A DNA stretch of 64,000 bases, from the NCBI RefSeq assembly GCF_900100045.1, contig NZ_FNEA01000023.1, positions 1 to 64,000 of the forward strand, written 5' to 3'. Shown piece after piece: positions 43,858 to 53,496 of the stretch (its first letter is position 1; every line of letters begins with the position of its first letter). The position numbers and the translations under genes are program-made. The notes below the pieces were generated by a model. The model was not told the DNA's origin, did not search any database, and saw only the letters and a list, made by a program, of their open reading frames with translations. This DNA is from Paracoccus denitrificans. GTDB lineage: Bacteria > Pseudomonadota > Alphaproteobacteria > Rhodobacterales > Rhodobacteraceae.

Positions 43858-43871
43858 TTGATTTAAGTCAA
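43858..43871 (-). promoter_or_regulatory. FNR/NarR-type box upstream of narR
   Basis: TTGATTTAAGTCAA matches TTGAT-N4-ATCAA at nine of ten positions (GTCAA instead of ATCAA). If used at -41.5 for narR, transcription would start near 43823, 18 bp before its ATG, so autoregulation or FNR control of narR is plausible. A second AT-rich dyad, CAAAT-CAAT-ATTTG, follows at 43876-43889. Confidence 0.6.
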
Positions 43872-43993
43872 TCATCAAATCAATATTTGTCACGAACAGT
43901 GGCGGCATATGCAGGCTGACGATTTGAGAAGTCACCAGATCGGACAGTGCAGAATCCAAATCCGGTCGGTTTTCCCGGGCCGGCCGGACAAAG

Positions 43994-44007
43994 TTGATCC
44001 AGATCAA
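43994..44007 (+). promoter_or_regulatory. Perfect FNR/NarR box of the narKGHJI promoter
   Basis: TTGATCCAGATCAA is an exact consensus FNR palindrome centred at 44000.5. A -41.5 arrangement puts transcription start near 44042 with a 37-base leader before narK. NarR and FNR share this core specificity, so either or both may bind. Confidence 0.8.
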
Positions 44008-44078
44008 ACCTCGCGAAAGGGGCCCGTGCTGGGTGAGCGTCGAAACAGCGCGCGAAAGTCCCAATCGGAGCATCCGCC

Positions 44079-46796
44079 ATGCCGGACCCAAGTTCCTTTC
44101 CCCCGATGCAGCAGCAAAAGGCGCTGTGGCTCAGCACCACCGCCTTCACGCTGTGCTTCGCCGTCTGGACGATCTTTTCCATCATCGGCATCACCATCAA
44201 GGAAGAGCTCGGCCTGACCGAGTTCGAATACGGTGTGCTGATCGCCACGCCCATCCTGACCGGCTCGCTGGTGCGGCTGATCCTGGGTGTCTGGACCGAA
44301 CGCTATGGCGGGCGGCTGGTGTTTTCGCTGCAGATGCTGTTCACCGGCATCGCCACCTGGGCGCTGACCTGGGCCGAGAGCTATGCCGGCTTCCTGCTGG
44401 CCGCGCTGGGCGTGGGCATGGCGGGCGGCTCGTTCATCATCGGCGTCGCCTATGTCTCGAAATGGTTCCCGGCCCAGCGGCAGGGCACCGCGCTCGGCAT
44501 CTTCGGCATGGGCAACGTGGGCGCGGCGGTGACCAAGTTCATCGCGCCCTTCATCCTGGTCGCCTGGGGCTGGCAGGCCGTGGCGCAGATCTGGGCGGTG
44601 GGCATCGCGCTGATGGGCGTGGTCTTCCTGCTGGTCGCCCGCGACGATCCCGATTTCGAGGCCCGCCGCGCCCAGGGCATCGCCGCGCCGACGCTGGCCG
44701 AGCAATTCGCGCCGCTGAAGAGGCTGCAGGTCTGGCGCTTCGCGCTTTACTATTTCTTCGTATTCGGCGGTTTCGTCGCCCTGGCGCTGTGGCTGCCGCA
44801 TTACCTGACGCAGGTCTATGGCGTCGACCTGCGGGTCGCGGGCATGGCGGCGGCGGCCTTCAGCCTGTCGGCCAGCATCTTCCGCGCCTATGGCGGCGTG
44901 CTGTCGGACCGTTTCGGCGCGCGCACGGTGATGTATTGGACCTTCGGCTTCAGCGCCCTGTTCCTGTTCATGCTGTCCTATCCGCCGACCGACTATACCA
45001 TCCGCGGCAAGGACGGGCTGATCTCGTTCTCGACCGAGATGGGGCTCTGGCCCTTCGTGGTCACGCTGTTCGCGCTGGGCTTCTTCATGAGCCTGGGCAA
45101 GGCTGCGATCTTCAAGCATATCCCGGTCTATTACCCGAACCATGTCGGGGCGGTCGGCGGGCTTGTCGGCATGATCGGCGGCCTGGGCGGCTTCATCCTG
45201 CCCATCGTCTTTGGCGCGCTTCTGGACCTGACCGGGATCTGGACCTCCAGCTTTGCGCTGCTGTTCCTGGTGGTCGTCGTCTCGATGGCCTGGATGCATC
45301 TGTCGATCCGCGCCATGGAGCGCCGCGCGCAGGGCCGGGCCCTGGACCGGCTGCCGAACTTTCCCGAACTGGCCGAGGTGCATGACCCCGAGCGCACGGT
45401 GATGCCGCGCGTGCTGGACGACTGGCGCCCCGAGAACCCGACCTTCTGGGCCGAGCAGGGCCGCAAGATCGCCAGGCGCAACCTGTGGATCTCGATCCCC
45501 GCCCTGACGCTGGCCTTCGCGGTCTGGATGGTCTGGTCGGTGGTGGTGGCCAAGCTGCCGCTGATCGGCTTCGACTTCACCCAGGACCAGCTGTTCTGGC
45601 TGGCGGCGCTGCCGGCGCTGTCCGGCGCCACGCTGCGCATCTTCTACAGCTTCATGGTGCCGATCTTTGGCGGGCGGCTGTGGACCACGCTGTCCACCGC
45701 CTCGCTGCTGATCCCGGCCATGGGCATCGGCTATGCGGTGCAGGATCCCTCGACGCCCTATCTGATCTTCGTGGTGCTGGCGCTGCTTTGCGGGCTGGGC
45801 GGCGCGAACTTCGCCTCGTCCATGGCCAATATCAGCTTCTTCTTCCCCAAGGCCGAAAAGGGCAACGCGCTGGGGCTGAACGCGGGCCTGGGCAACCTGG
45901 GCGTATCGCTGATGCAGTTCCTGGTGCCCATCGTCATCACCGCCGGCGTTTTCGGCGCCATGGGCGGCGCCCCGCAAGAGCTTTCGGACGGCGGGCGGCT
46001 GTGGATGCAGAACGCGGGCTTCGTCTGGGTGCCCTTCATCATCGCCTCGACCATCGCGGCATGGCTGGGCATGAACGACATCACCGATGCCCGCGCCAGC
46101 TTCCGCGAGCAGGCGGTGATCTTCACCCGCAAGCACAACTGGGTGATGTGCCTGCTCTATATCGGCACCTTCGGCAGCTTCATCGGCTATTCGGCGGGCT
46201 TTCCGCTGCTGACCGGCCTGGCCTTCCCGGACGTGAACGCGCTGCAATTCGTCTTTCTCGGCCCGCTGGTCGGTGCGCTCAGCCGCGCAGGAACGGGCTG
46301 GCTGTCCGACCGGGTCGGCGGCGGGCGGGTGACCTTCTGGGTCTTTGCCGGCATGATCGCCTCGGTGGGGCTGGTCATCGTCTCGCTGCAGGCGCTGTCC
46401 TTCTGGGGCTTCTTCGCGGGCTTCATGGCGCTGTTCTTCTTTACCGGGGTCGGCAATTCCTCGACCTTCCAGATGATCCCGGTGATCATGCGCAAGGAAG
46501 TCGCGCGGCTCGAGCCGCAGCTTTCGCCCGAGGATCGTCGCCGCCAGTCCGACCGCGAATCCGCCGCGATCATCGCCTTCACCAGCGCGATCGGCGCCTA
46601 TGGCGGGTTCTTCATCCCCAAGGCTTACGGCAGCTCGATCGCCCTGACCGGATCGGCGCTTGGCGCGCTCTGGGCCTTCCTGGGCTTCTATGTGCTGTGC
46701 CTTGCCGTGACCTGGGTGTTCTACACCCGTCCGGGCGGCCTTCTGCACGACATCGAACGCGGCCGCGCCCCTTCCGGCGCCGCCACCCCCGCCTGA
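44079..46796 (+). CDS. narK: NarK1-NarK2 fused nitrate/nitrite transporter
   Basis: A 905-residue membrane protein made of two complete MFS carriers joined end to end, about 24 transmembrane segments. The N-terminal half (about 1-430) is NarK1-type, expected to import nitrate with protons. The C-terminal half (about 460-890) is NarK2-type, expected to exchange nitrate and nitrite. Nitrate-signature stretches such as GGANFASSMANISFFFPKAEKGNALGLNAGLGNLGVS appear in the second half. The fused form is known from Paracoccus. Starts at ATG 44079 behind CGGAG, downstream of an exact FNR box; narG begins 14 bp after it. Confidence 0.95.
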   Translation: MPDPSSFPPMQQQKALWLSTTAFTLCFAVWTIFSIIGITIKEELGLTEFEYGVLIATPILTGSLVRLILGVWTERYGGRLVFSLQMLFTGIATWALTWAESYAGFLLAALGVGMAGGSFIIGVAYVSKWFPAQRQGTALGIFGMGNVGAAVTKFIAPFILVAWGWQAVAQIWAVGIALMGVVFLLVARDDPDFEARRAQGIAAPTLAEQFAPLKRLQVWRFALYYFFVFGGFVALALWLPHYLTQVYGVDLRVAGMAAAAFSLSASIFRAYGGVLSDRFGARTVMYWTFGFSALFLFMLSYPPTDYTIRGKDGLISFSTEMGLWPFVVTLFALGFFMSLGKAAIFKHIPVYYPNHVGAVGGLVGMIGGLGGFILPIVFGALLDLTGIWTSSFALLFLVVVVSMAWMHLSIRAMERRAQGRALDRLPNFPELAEVHDPERTVMPRVLDDWRPENPTFWAEQGRKIARRNLWISIPALTLAFAVWMVWSVVVAKLPLIGFDFTQDQLFWLAALPALSGATLRIFYSFMVPIFGGRLWTTLSTASLLIPAMGIGYAVQDPSTPYLIFVVLALLCGLGGANFASSMANISFFFPKAEKGNALGLNAGLGNLGVSLMQFLVPIVITAGVFGAMGGAPQELSDGGRLWMQNAGFVWVPFIIASTIAAWLGMNDITDARASFREQAVIFTRKHNWVMCLLYIGTFGSFIGYSAGFPLLTGLAFPDVNALQFVFLGPLVGALSRAGTGWLSDRVGGGRVTFWVFAGMIASVGLVIVSLQALSFWGFFAGFMALFFFTGVGNSSTFQMIPVIMRKEVARLEPQLSPEDRRRQSDRESAAIIAFTSAIGAYGGFFIPKAYGSSIALTGSALGALWAFLGFYVLCLAVTWVFYTRPGGLLHDIERGRAPSGAATPA

Positions 46797-46810
46797 CATA
46801 GGAGACAGCC

Positions 46811-49800
46811 ATGAGCCATCTGCTGGACCGCCTGAACTTCCTGAAACCCACGCGCAAGGACGTGTTTTCGGAAGGGCATGGCCAGACCACGACCGAGAAC
46901 CGCGACTGGGAGGACACCTATCGCTCGCGCTGGCGGCACGACAAGATCGTGCGCTCGACCCATGGGGTGAACTGCACGGGCTCATGCTCGTGGAAGATCT
47001 ATGTCAAGTCCGGCATCGTCACCTGGGAAACGCAGCAGACCGACTATCCCCGCACAAGGCCGGACCTGCCCAACCACGAGCCGCGCGGCTGCGCGCGCGG
47101 CGCCTCATACAGCTGGTATCTTTACTCCGCGAACCGGGTAAAGACGCCGCTGATCCGCGGCCGGCTGATGAAGCTGTGGCGCGAAAAGCGCAAGACCATG
47201 ACGCCCATCCAGGCATGGACCGCGATCCAGAACGACCCGCAGGCCCGCGAAAGCTATACCCGCATCCGCGGCAAGGGCGGCTTCGTGCGCGCGACCTGGG
47301 ACGAGGCGACCGAGATCACCGCCGCCGCCAACGCCTATACCGCCCGGACATACGGCCCCGACCGGGTCTTCGGCTTTTCGCCGATCCCGGCCATGTCGAT
47401 GATCTCCTATGCGGCGGGCACGCGCTACCTGTCGCTTCTGGGCGGCACCTGCATGTCCTTTTACGACTGGTATTGCGACCTGCCGCCGGCCAGCCCGCAG
47501 ACCTGGGGCGAACAGACCGACGTGCCGGAATCGGCGGACTGGTATAATGCGGGCTACCTGCTGCTCTGGGGCTCGAACGTGCCGCAGACCCGCACGCCCG
47601 ACGCGCATTTCTATACCGAGGCGCGCTATCGCGGCACCAAGTCGGCGGTGATCTGCCCCGACTATTCCGAGGCGGCGAAGTTCGGCGACATCTGGCTGAA
47701 CGCCAAGCAGGGCACCGATGCGGCGCTTGGCATGGCCTTTGGCCATGTCATCCTGCGCGAATTCCACCTGGACCGGCAGGCCGAGTATTTCGAGGATTAC
47801 TGCCGGCGCTATTCCGACATGCCGATGCTGGTGCGGCTGGACGAGCGTGACGGCCGCCTGATCCCCGGCCGCCAGCTGCGCGCCAGCGATTTCGACGGCG
47901 CGCTGGGACAGTCGAACAACCCGGAATGGAAGACGGTGGCCATCGACGAGGCCACGGATCGCATCGTGGTCCCGAACGGCTCGGTCGGTTTCCGCTGGGG
48001 CGAAGAGGGGCGCTGGAACCTGGAGCAGAAGGCCGGCGAGGACGAGGTCCGGCTGAAGATGAGCCTGATCCTGGACGAGGACCGCGACGACGTGCTTGGC
48101 GTCGACTTCCCCTATTTCGGCGGAGCCGCGACCAACGGCTTCGCGGTGGACGACCGCGGCGGGGTGCTGACTCGCAACGTGCCGGTCAAGCGCCTGACCC
48201 TGGCCAATGGCGAGGAGGCGCTGGTCGCCACGGTCTTCGACCTGTTCTGCGCCAATTACAGCCTGGACCGGGGCCTGGGCGGCGAGAACGTTGCCCGCGA
48301 CTACGACGCCGACGTGCCGTTCACCCCCGCCTGGGCCGAGCGCATCACCGGCGTGCGTCGCGACAAGATCATCCAGGTCGCCCGCGAATTCGCCGCCAAT
48401 GCCGAAAAGACCAACGGGCGGTCGATGATCATCATCGGCGCGGCGATGAACCACTGGTTCCACATGGACATGAACTATCGCGCCGTCATCAACATGCTGG
48501 TGATGTGCGGCTGCGTCGGCCAGTCGGGCGGCGGCTGGGCGCATTACGTCGGCCAGGAAAAGCTGCGCCCGCAGACCGGCTGGACGGCGCTGGCCTTTGC
48601 GCTGGACTGGGCACGGCCGCCGCGGCACATGAACTCGACCTCGGCCTGGTATGCCCATACCGACCAGTGGCGCTATGAGACGGTGAGCACGCAGGAAATC
48701 CTGTCGCCCACAGCGCCGGCGGGCGATTGGAGCCGGCTCAGCCTGATCGACTACAACATCCGGGCCGAGCGCATGGGCTGGCTGCCCTCGGCCCCGCAAC
48801 TGCGTACCAACCCGCTGGAGGTCGGCCATGCGGCAAAGGCCGAAGGCATCCCCGCCAGGGACTATGTTGCGCGCGAGCTGAAATCCGGCGCGTTGCAGAT
48901 GTCCTGCGAGGACCCGGATGCGCCTGAGAACTGGCCGCGCAACCTGTTCGTCTGGCGCTCGAACCTGCTGGGTTCCTCGGGCAAGGGGCATGAATATTTC
49001 CTCAAGCACCTGCTCGGCACCGATCACGGCGTGCAGGGCAAGGATCTGGGCGAGGAGGGGCGCCAGAAGCCGGTCGAGGCGGTCTGGCACGACCAGGCGC
49101 CGCAAGGCAAGCTGGACCTGCTGGTCACCATCGACTTCCGCATGTCCACCACCGCCGTCTATGCCGACATCGTCCTGCCGACCGCCAGCTGGTATGAAAA
49201 GGACGACATGAACACCTCGGACATGCATCCGTTCATCCACCCGCTGCAAGCGGCGGTGGACCCGGCATACGAGTCCAGGAGCGACTGGGAGATCTTCAAG
49301 TCCATCGCCCGCAAGTTCTCGGAAATCGCGCCCGAAGTGCTGGGGGTCGAGACCGACGTGGTCCAGCTTCCCCTGCAGCACGACAGCGCCGGCGAGATCG
49401 CCCAGCCCTTCGTGCAGGACTGGAAGCAGGGCGAATGCGAGTTGATCCCCGGCAAGACCGCGCCCGCCTATATCGAGATCGAGCGAGACTATCCGAACCT
49501 CTACAAACGCTTCACCGCGCTGGGCCCGTTGATGGAAAAGCTGGGCAATGGCGGCAAGGGCATCTCCTGGGACACCAGGGACGAGGTGCATCACCTGCAG
49601 GCGCTGAACGGCCGCGTGACCGAAGAGGGCGCGACCAAGGGCATGGCGCGGATCGAGACGGCGATCGACGCCGCCGAAGTGGTGCTGATGCTGGCGCCCG
49701 AAACCAATGGCGAGGTGGCGGTCAAGGCATGGGACGCGCTGTCCCGCGCCACGGGACGCGAGCACAGGCACCTGGCCGAGGTCAAGGAGGATGAGAAGAT

Positions 49801-50575
49801 CCGCTTCCGCGACATCGCCGCCCAGCCACGGAAGATCATCTCGTCCCCCACCTGGTCGGGCATCGAAAGCGAGGAGGTCTGCTACAACGCCGGCTGGACC
49901 AACGTGCATGAGCTGATCCCGTGGCGCACCGTCTCGGGCCGCCAGCAGCTTTACCAGGACCACGAATGGATGCGCGCCTTTGGCGAGGGCTTCGTGACCT
50001 GGCGCCCGCCGGTCGACCTCAAGACCGTGGGTGCGGATGCGAGGAAATCGCTGGCCGCGGGCGAAAAGCACGTGGTGCTGAACTTCCTGACCCCGCACCA
50101 GAAATGGGGCATCCACTCGACCTATACCGACAACCTCTTGATGCTGACGCTGAACCGCGGCGGCCCGGTGGTGTGGATCTCGGAAATCGACGCCAGGAAA
50201 GCCGGGCTGGTCGACAACGACTGGGTCGAGGTCTTCAACAGCAATGGCGTCATCACTGCCCGCGCGGTGGTCAGCCAGCGCATGAAGGAAGGCAGCATGT
50301 TCATGTATCACGCCCAGGAAAAGATCGTGAACACGCCCGGCAGCCAGATCACCAACCTGCGCGGCGGCATCCACAACTCGGTGACGCGCATCGTGCCCAA
50401 GCCCACCCACATGATCGGCGGCTATGCCCAGTTGGCCTATGGCTTCAACTATTACGGCACCGTGGGCGCGAACCGGGACGAATTCGTCATCGTCCGCAAG
50501 ATGAACAAGGTCGACTGGCTTGACCGACCCCTGGAAACGGGCCCCGCAACCCAAGGTATGGAGGCAGCGGAATGA
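46811..50575 (+). CDS. narG: Membrane-bound nitrate reductase, catalytic alpha subunit
   Basis: A 1254-residue DMSO-reductase-family enzyme reducing nitrate to nitrite on the cytoplasmic side using quinol electrons delivered via NarI and NarH. The FS0 [4Fe-4S] ligands are visible at H51, C55, C59 (THGVNCTGSC) and C94 (PRGCARG). The FYDWYCDLPPASPQTWGEQ segment near 217-235 supplies the aspartate to molybdenum in bis-MGD. Length matches NarG of E. coli (1247). ATGA overlap with narH couples translation. No cleavable export signal, as expected. Confidence 0.98.
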   Translation: MSHLLDRLNFLKPTRKDVFSEGHGQTTTENRDWEDTYRSRWRHDKIVRSTHGVNCTGSCSWKIYVKSGIVTWETQQTDYPRTRPDLPNHEPRGCARGASYSWYLYSANRVKTPLIRGRLMKLWREKRKTMTPIQAWTAIQNDPQARESYTRIRGKGGFVRATWDEATEITAAANAYTARTYGPDRVFGFSPIPAMSMISYAAGTRYLSLLGGTCMSFYDWYCDLPPASPQTWGEQTDVPESADWYNAGYLLLWGSNVPQTRTPDAHFYTEARYRGTKSAVICPDYSEAAKFGDIWLNAKQGTDAALGMAFGHVILREFHLDRQAEYFEDYCRRYSDMPMLVRLDERDGRLIPGRQLRASDFDGALGQSNNPEWKTVAIDEATDRIVVPNGSVGFRWGEEGRWNLEQKAGEDEVRLKMSLILDEDRDDVLGVDFPYFGGAATNGFAVDDRGGVLTRNVPVKRLTLANGEEALVATVFDLFCANYSLDRGLGGENVARDYDADVPFTPAWAERITGVRRDKIIQVAREFAANAEKTNGRSMIIIGAAMNHWFHMDMNYRAVINMLVMCGCVGQSGGGWAHYVGQEKLRPQTGWTALAFALDWARPPRHMNSTSAWYAHTDQWRYETVSTQEILSPTAPAGDWSRLSLIDYNIRAERMGWLPSAPQLRTNPLEVGHAAKAEGIPARDYVARELKSGALQMSCEDPDAPENWPRNLFVWRSNLLGSSGKGHEYFLKHLLGTDHGVQGKDLGEEGRQKPVEAVWHDQAPQGKLDLLVTIDFRMSTTAVYADIVLPTASWYEKDDMNTSDMHPFIHPLQAAVDPAYESRSDWEIFKSIARKFSEIAPEVLGVETDVVQLPLQHDSAGEIAQPFVQDWKQGECELIPGKTAPAYIEIERDYPNLYKRFTALGPLMEKLGNGGKGISWDTRDEVHHLQALNGRVTEEGATKGMARIETAIDAAEVVLMLAPETNGEVAVKAWDALSRATGREHRHLAEVKEDEKIRFRDIAAQPRKIISSPTWSGIESEEVCYNAGWTNVHELIPWRTVSGRQQLYQDHEWMRAFGEGFVTWRPPVDLKTVGADARKSLAAGEKHVVLNFLTPHQKWGIHSTYTDNLLMLTLNRGGPVVWISEIDARKAGLVDNDWVEVFNSNGVITARAVVSQRMKEGSMFMYHAQEKIVNTPGSQITNLRGGIHNSVTRIVPKPTHMIGGYAQLAYGFNYYGTVGANRDEFVIVRKMNKVDWLDRPLETGPATQGMEAAE

Positions 50576-52089
50576 AAGTGCGTGCGCAAATCGGCATGGT
50601 GCTGAACCTGGACAAGTGTATCGGCTGCCATACCTGCTCGGTGACCTGCAAGAACGTCTGGACCTCGCGCGAGGGCGTCGAATACGCCTGGTTCAACAAT
50701 GTCGAGACCAAGCCCGGCATCGGCTATCCCAAGGATTGGGAGAACCAGAAGCGCTGGAACGGCGGCTGGGTGCGGACCCGCTCGGGGCATTTGCAACCCA
50801 AGCAGGGCGGCAAGTGGCGGATCCTGGCGAATATCTTCGCCAACCCCGACCTGCCCGAGATCGACGATTTCTACGAGCCCTTCGATTTCGACTACGACCA
50901 CCTGAAATCGGCGCCCGAGATGCAGGCTTTCCCGACCGCCCGGCCGCGATCCAAGATCTCGGGCGAGCGGATGGAAAAGATCGAATGGGGCCCGAACTGG
51001 GAGGAAATCCTGGGCGGCGAGTTCGAGAAACGCAGCAAGGACTATAACTTCGAGGGCATCCAGAAGGACATCTACGGCGAATACGAAAACACCTTCATGA
51101 TGTATCTGCCGAGGCTTTGCGAGCATTGCCTCAACCCGGCCTGCGTCGCCTCGTGCCCCTCGGGCGCGATCTACAAGCGCGAAGAGGACGGGGTGGTGCT
51201 GATCGACCAGGACAAGTGCCGGGGCTGGCGGATGTGCGTATCGGGCTGCCCCTACAAGAAGATCTATTACAACTGGTCCACCGGAAAATCGGAAAAATGC
51301 ATCCTGTGCTATCCGCGCCTTGAATCGGGCCAGCCCACGGTCTGCTCGGAAACCTGCGTCGGCCGCATCCGTTATCTGGGCGTGATGCTTTACGACGCGG
51401 ACAAGATCGCCGAGGCCGCCGCGGCGGAATCGGAGATGGATCTTTACGACGCGCAGCTCGGCGTCTTCCTGGACCCCAACGACCCCGAGGTGGTCGCCGC
51501 CGCCCGCGCCGAGGGCGTACCCGAGGACTGGATCAAGGGCGCGCAGAAATCGCCGATCTGGAAGATGGCGATGGAATGGAAGATCGCCTTCCCGCTGCAC
51601 CCGGAATACCGCACCCTGCCGATGGTCTGGTATGTGCCGCCGCTGTCGCCGATCCAGAACGCCGCCGAGGCGGGCAAGATCGCCGCCCAGGACGACATGC
51701 CCGACGTGCGCAGCCTGCGCATCCCGCTGCGCTATCTGGCGAACATGCTGACCGCGGGGGACGAGGCGCCCGTCGCCGCCGCGCTGGAGCGGATGCTGGC
51801 CATGCGCAGCTACATGCGCTCGAAAACGCTGGACGGGGTGGTCAACCTGGGCGTCGCCAAGCGCGTCGGCCTGACGCCGCAGCAGATCGACGAGATGTAT
51901 CATCTGCTCGCCATCGCCAATTACGAGGATCGCTTCGTCATCCCGACCACGCATCGCGAGATCGTCGAGGATGCCTATGACCTGCGCGGGGGCTGCGGCT
52001 TCACCGACGGGCATGGCTGCTCGTCGGGCGACAGCCCCTCGCTCTTCGGCGGCAAGAAGTTTCGCAGCCCGCAGGAGTTCATCGCATGA
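50572..52089 (+). CDS. narH: Nitrate reductase, iron-sulfur beta subunit
   Basis: A 505-residue electron-transfer subunit with four clusters. Cysteine groups are KCIGCHTCSVTCKNVW (C16, C19, C22, C26), LCEHCLNPACVASCPSGAI, KCRGWRMCVSGCPYKK and KCILCYPRLESGQ...CSETC. The third group has Trp in place of the second Cys (CRGW), the NarH hallmark for a [3Fe-4S] cluster. It relays electrons from NarI haem to NarG. ATG overlaps narG's stop; narJ overlaps its end. Confidence 0.98.
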   Translation: MKVRAQIGMVLNLDKCIGCHTCSVTCKNVWTSREGVEYAWFNNVETKPGIGYPKDWENQKRWNGGWVRTRSGHLQPKQGGKWRILANIFANPDLPEIDDFYEPFDFDYDHLKSAPEMQAFPTARPRSKISGERMEKIEWGPNWEEILGGEFEKRSKDYNFEGIQKDIYGEYENTFMMYLPRLCEHCLNPACVASCPSGAIYKREEDGVVLIDQDKCRGWRMCVSGCPYKKIYYNWSTGKSEKCILCYPRLESGQPTVCSETCVGRIRYLGVMLYDADKIAEAAAAESEMDLYDAQLGVFLDPNDPEVVAAARAEGVPEDWIKGAQKSPIWKMAMEWKIAFPLHPEYRTLPMVWYVPPLSPIQNAAEAGKIAAQDDMPDVRSLRIPLRYLANMLTAGDEAPVAAALERMLAMRSYMRSKTLDGVVNLGVAKRVGLTPQQIDEMYHLLAIANYEDRFVIPTTHREIVEDAYDLRGGCGFTDGHGCSSGDSPSLFGGKKFRSPQEFIA

Positions 52090-52775
52090 AAAGCTTCCGA
52101 GCCCTTTCCGCGCTGCTCAGCTATCCCAGCGAGGATCTGATCGCCGCACTGCCCGAAATCGACGCAATCCTGCAGGCCGAGGGGCTGTTCGGCCCCAAGC
52201 GCATGGAGGAAATCCGCCGCCTGCTGCATGAACTGCGGCAGGGCGACCTCTACGATCTTCAGGAGCGCTATGTGCTGCTGTTCGACCGCTCGCGCAGCCT
52301 GTCGCTGAACCTGTTCGAGCATGTGCATGGCGAAAGCCGCGACCGCGGCGGCGCCATGGTGGACCTGCTGGAGACCTATCGCGCCGGCGGCTTCGACCTG
52401 GTCGGGTCGGAACTGCCCGACCACCTGCCGGTGCTGCTGGAATACCTCTCGACCCGGCCCCTGCCCGAGGCAGAGGCGCTCCTGGCCGATGCGTCCCATA
52501 TCCTCGTCGCGCTGGCCGAACGGCTGACGCGGCGCGAGACGGCCTATGCCGGCGTGCTCAGCGCGTTGGTGACGCTGGTCGTGACCGAGCCGGCCGCGCT
52601 GCCCGAGGAACTGGCCGCCGTCCCCGACGACGACCCCGAGGACCTGGCGGCGCTGGATGCCGTCTGGGAAGAGGCGCAGGTCACCTTCGGCCCCGATCCC
52701 AATGCCGGCTGCCCGGTCAGCCGCGACATCCTTGCCCGCATGGACGCCCCGCGCGTCGCCAACCCGGCGCAATGA
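52086..52775 (+). CDS. narJ: Nitrate reductase assembly chaperone
   Basis: A 229-residue NarJ/TorD-type chaperone. Family features are MKSFRALSALLSYPSEDLIAALPEI at the N-terminus, DLYDLQERYVLLFDRSRSLSLNLFEHVHGESRDRG near 55-90 and DHLPVLLEYLS. It binds the NarG N-terminus and helps insertion of Mo cofactor and FS0, and attachment of NarGH to NarI. It is not part of the final enzyme. Overlaps narH by four bases. Confidence 0.95.
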   Translation: MKSFRALSALLSYPSEDLIAALPEIDAILQAEGLFGPKRMEEIRRLLHELRQGDLYDLQERYVLLFDRSRSLSLNLFEHVHGESRDRGGAMVDLLETYRAGGFDLVGSELPDHLPVLLEYLSTRPLPEAEALLADASHILVALAERLTRRETAYAGVLSALVTLVVTEPAALPEELAAVPDDDPEDLAALDAVWEEAQVTFGPDPNAGCPVSRDILARMDAPRVANPAQ

Positions 52776-52789
52776 ACGAGGAGGCTCAG

Positions 52790-53491
52790 ATGAACAATTT
52801 CCTTTTCGGCATCTACCCCTATATCGCCATCACGGTGATGATCCTCGGTTCGGTCATCCGCTACGACCAGGACCCGTTCAGCTGGAAATCGAAGTCCAGC
52901 CAGATCCTGCGGCGGCGGCAATTCGTCATCGGCTCGGTCCTGTTCCATGTCGGCGTGCTGGTGATCCTTGGCGGCCATCTGGTCGGGTTGCTGACGCCGG
53001 TCGCCGTATTCGACGGCTTGGGCATCAGCCATGGCGCCAAGCAGGTGCTGGCGATGACCGCGGGCGGCATCGCCGGGGTCATGGCGCTGGTGGGCGGCGG
53101 GATGCTGCTGCATCGTCGGCTTTACGACCCGCGGGTGCGCGCCCATACCACCCTGGCCGATACCGGCATCCTGGCCTTGCTGATCGCGCAGCTGGTGCTG
53201 GGGCTGATGACCATCCTGGTCTCGATGCAGCATCTGGACGGGCACGAGATGGTGCTGCTGATGTCCTGGGCGCAAGGGATCGTCTATTTCCGCGCCGGCG
53301 CGGCCGAGCATCTGGCCCATGTGCATTGGCTCTTCAAGCTGCATATCCTGCTGGGGCTGACCATCTTCCTGCTGTTCCCGTTCACGCGGCTTGTCCACAT
53401 GATCTCGGCCCCCGTGCGCTATCTGTGGCGGCCGGGCTACCAGATCGTGCGGACCAAGCGTCAACCGGCCAAGCGCTATCCGGCGGAGTAA
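52790..53491 (+). CDS. narI: Nitrate reductase, cytochrome b gamma subunit
   Basis: A 233-residue membrane subunit with five transmembrane helices carrying two b haems. It oxidises ubiquinol at the periplasmic side. NarI features are NFLFGIYPYIAITVMILGSVIRYDQDPFSWKSKSSQ, FHVGVLVILGGHLVGLL (haem His), and HVHWLFKLHILLGLTIFLLFPFTRLVHMISAP (haem His pair). I chose ATG 52790 with GAGGAGG six bases upstream; an ATG at 52772 overlapping narJ is a weaker alternative. Confidence 0.96.
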   Translation: MNNFLFGIYPYIAITVMILGSVIRYDQDPFSWKSKSSQILRRRQFVIGSVLFHVGVLVILGGHLVGLLTPVAVFDGLGISHGAKQVLAMTAGGIAGVMALVGGGMLLHRRLYDPRVRAHTTLADTGILALLIAQLVLGLMTILVSMQHLDGHEMVLLMSWAQGIVYFRAGAAEHLAHVHWLFKLHILLGLTIFLLFPFTRLVHMISAPVRYLWRPGYQIVRTKRQPAKRYPAE

Positions 53492-53496
53492 GGGCG

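Noticed and set aside
44004..46985. A 993-codon minus-strand frame opposite narK
   Set aside because: Antisense shadow with Asp/Gly/Arg/Gln-rich translation; no family resemblance.
47105..50554. A 1149-codon minus-strand frame opposite narG
   Set aside because: Antisense shadow of narG with random-looking composition; NarG is unmistakable.
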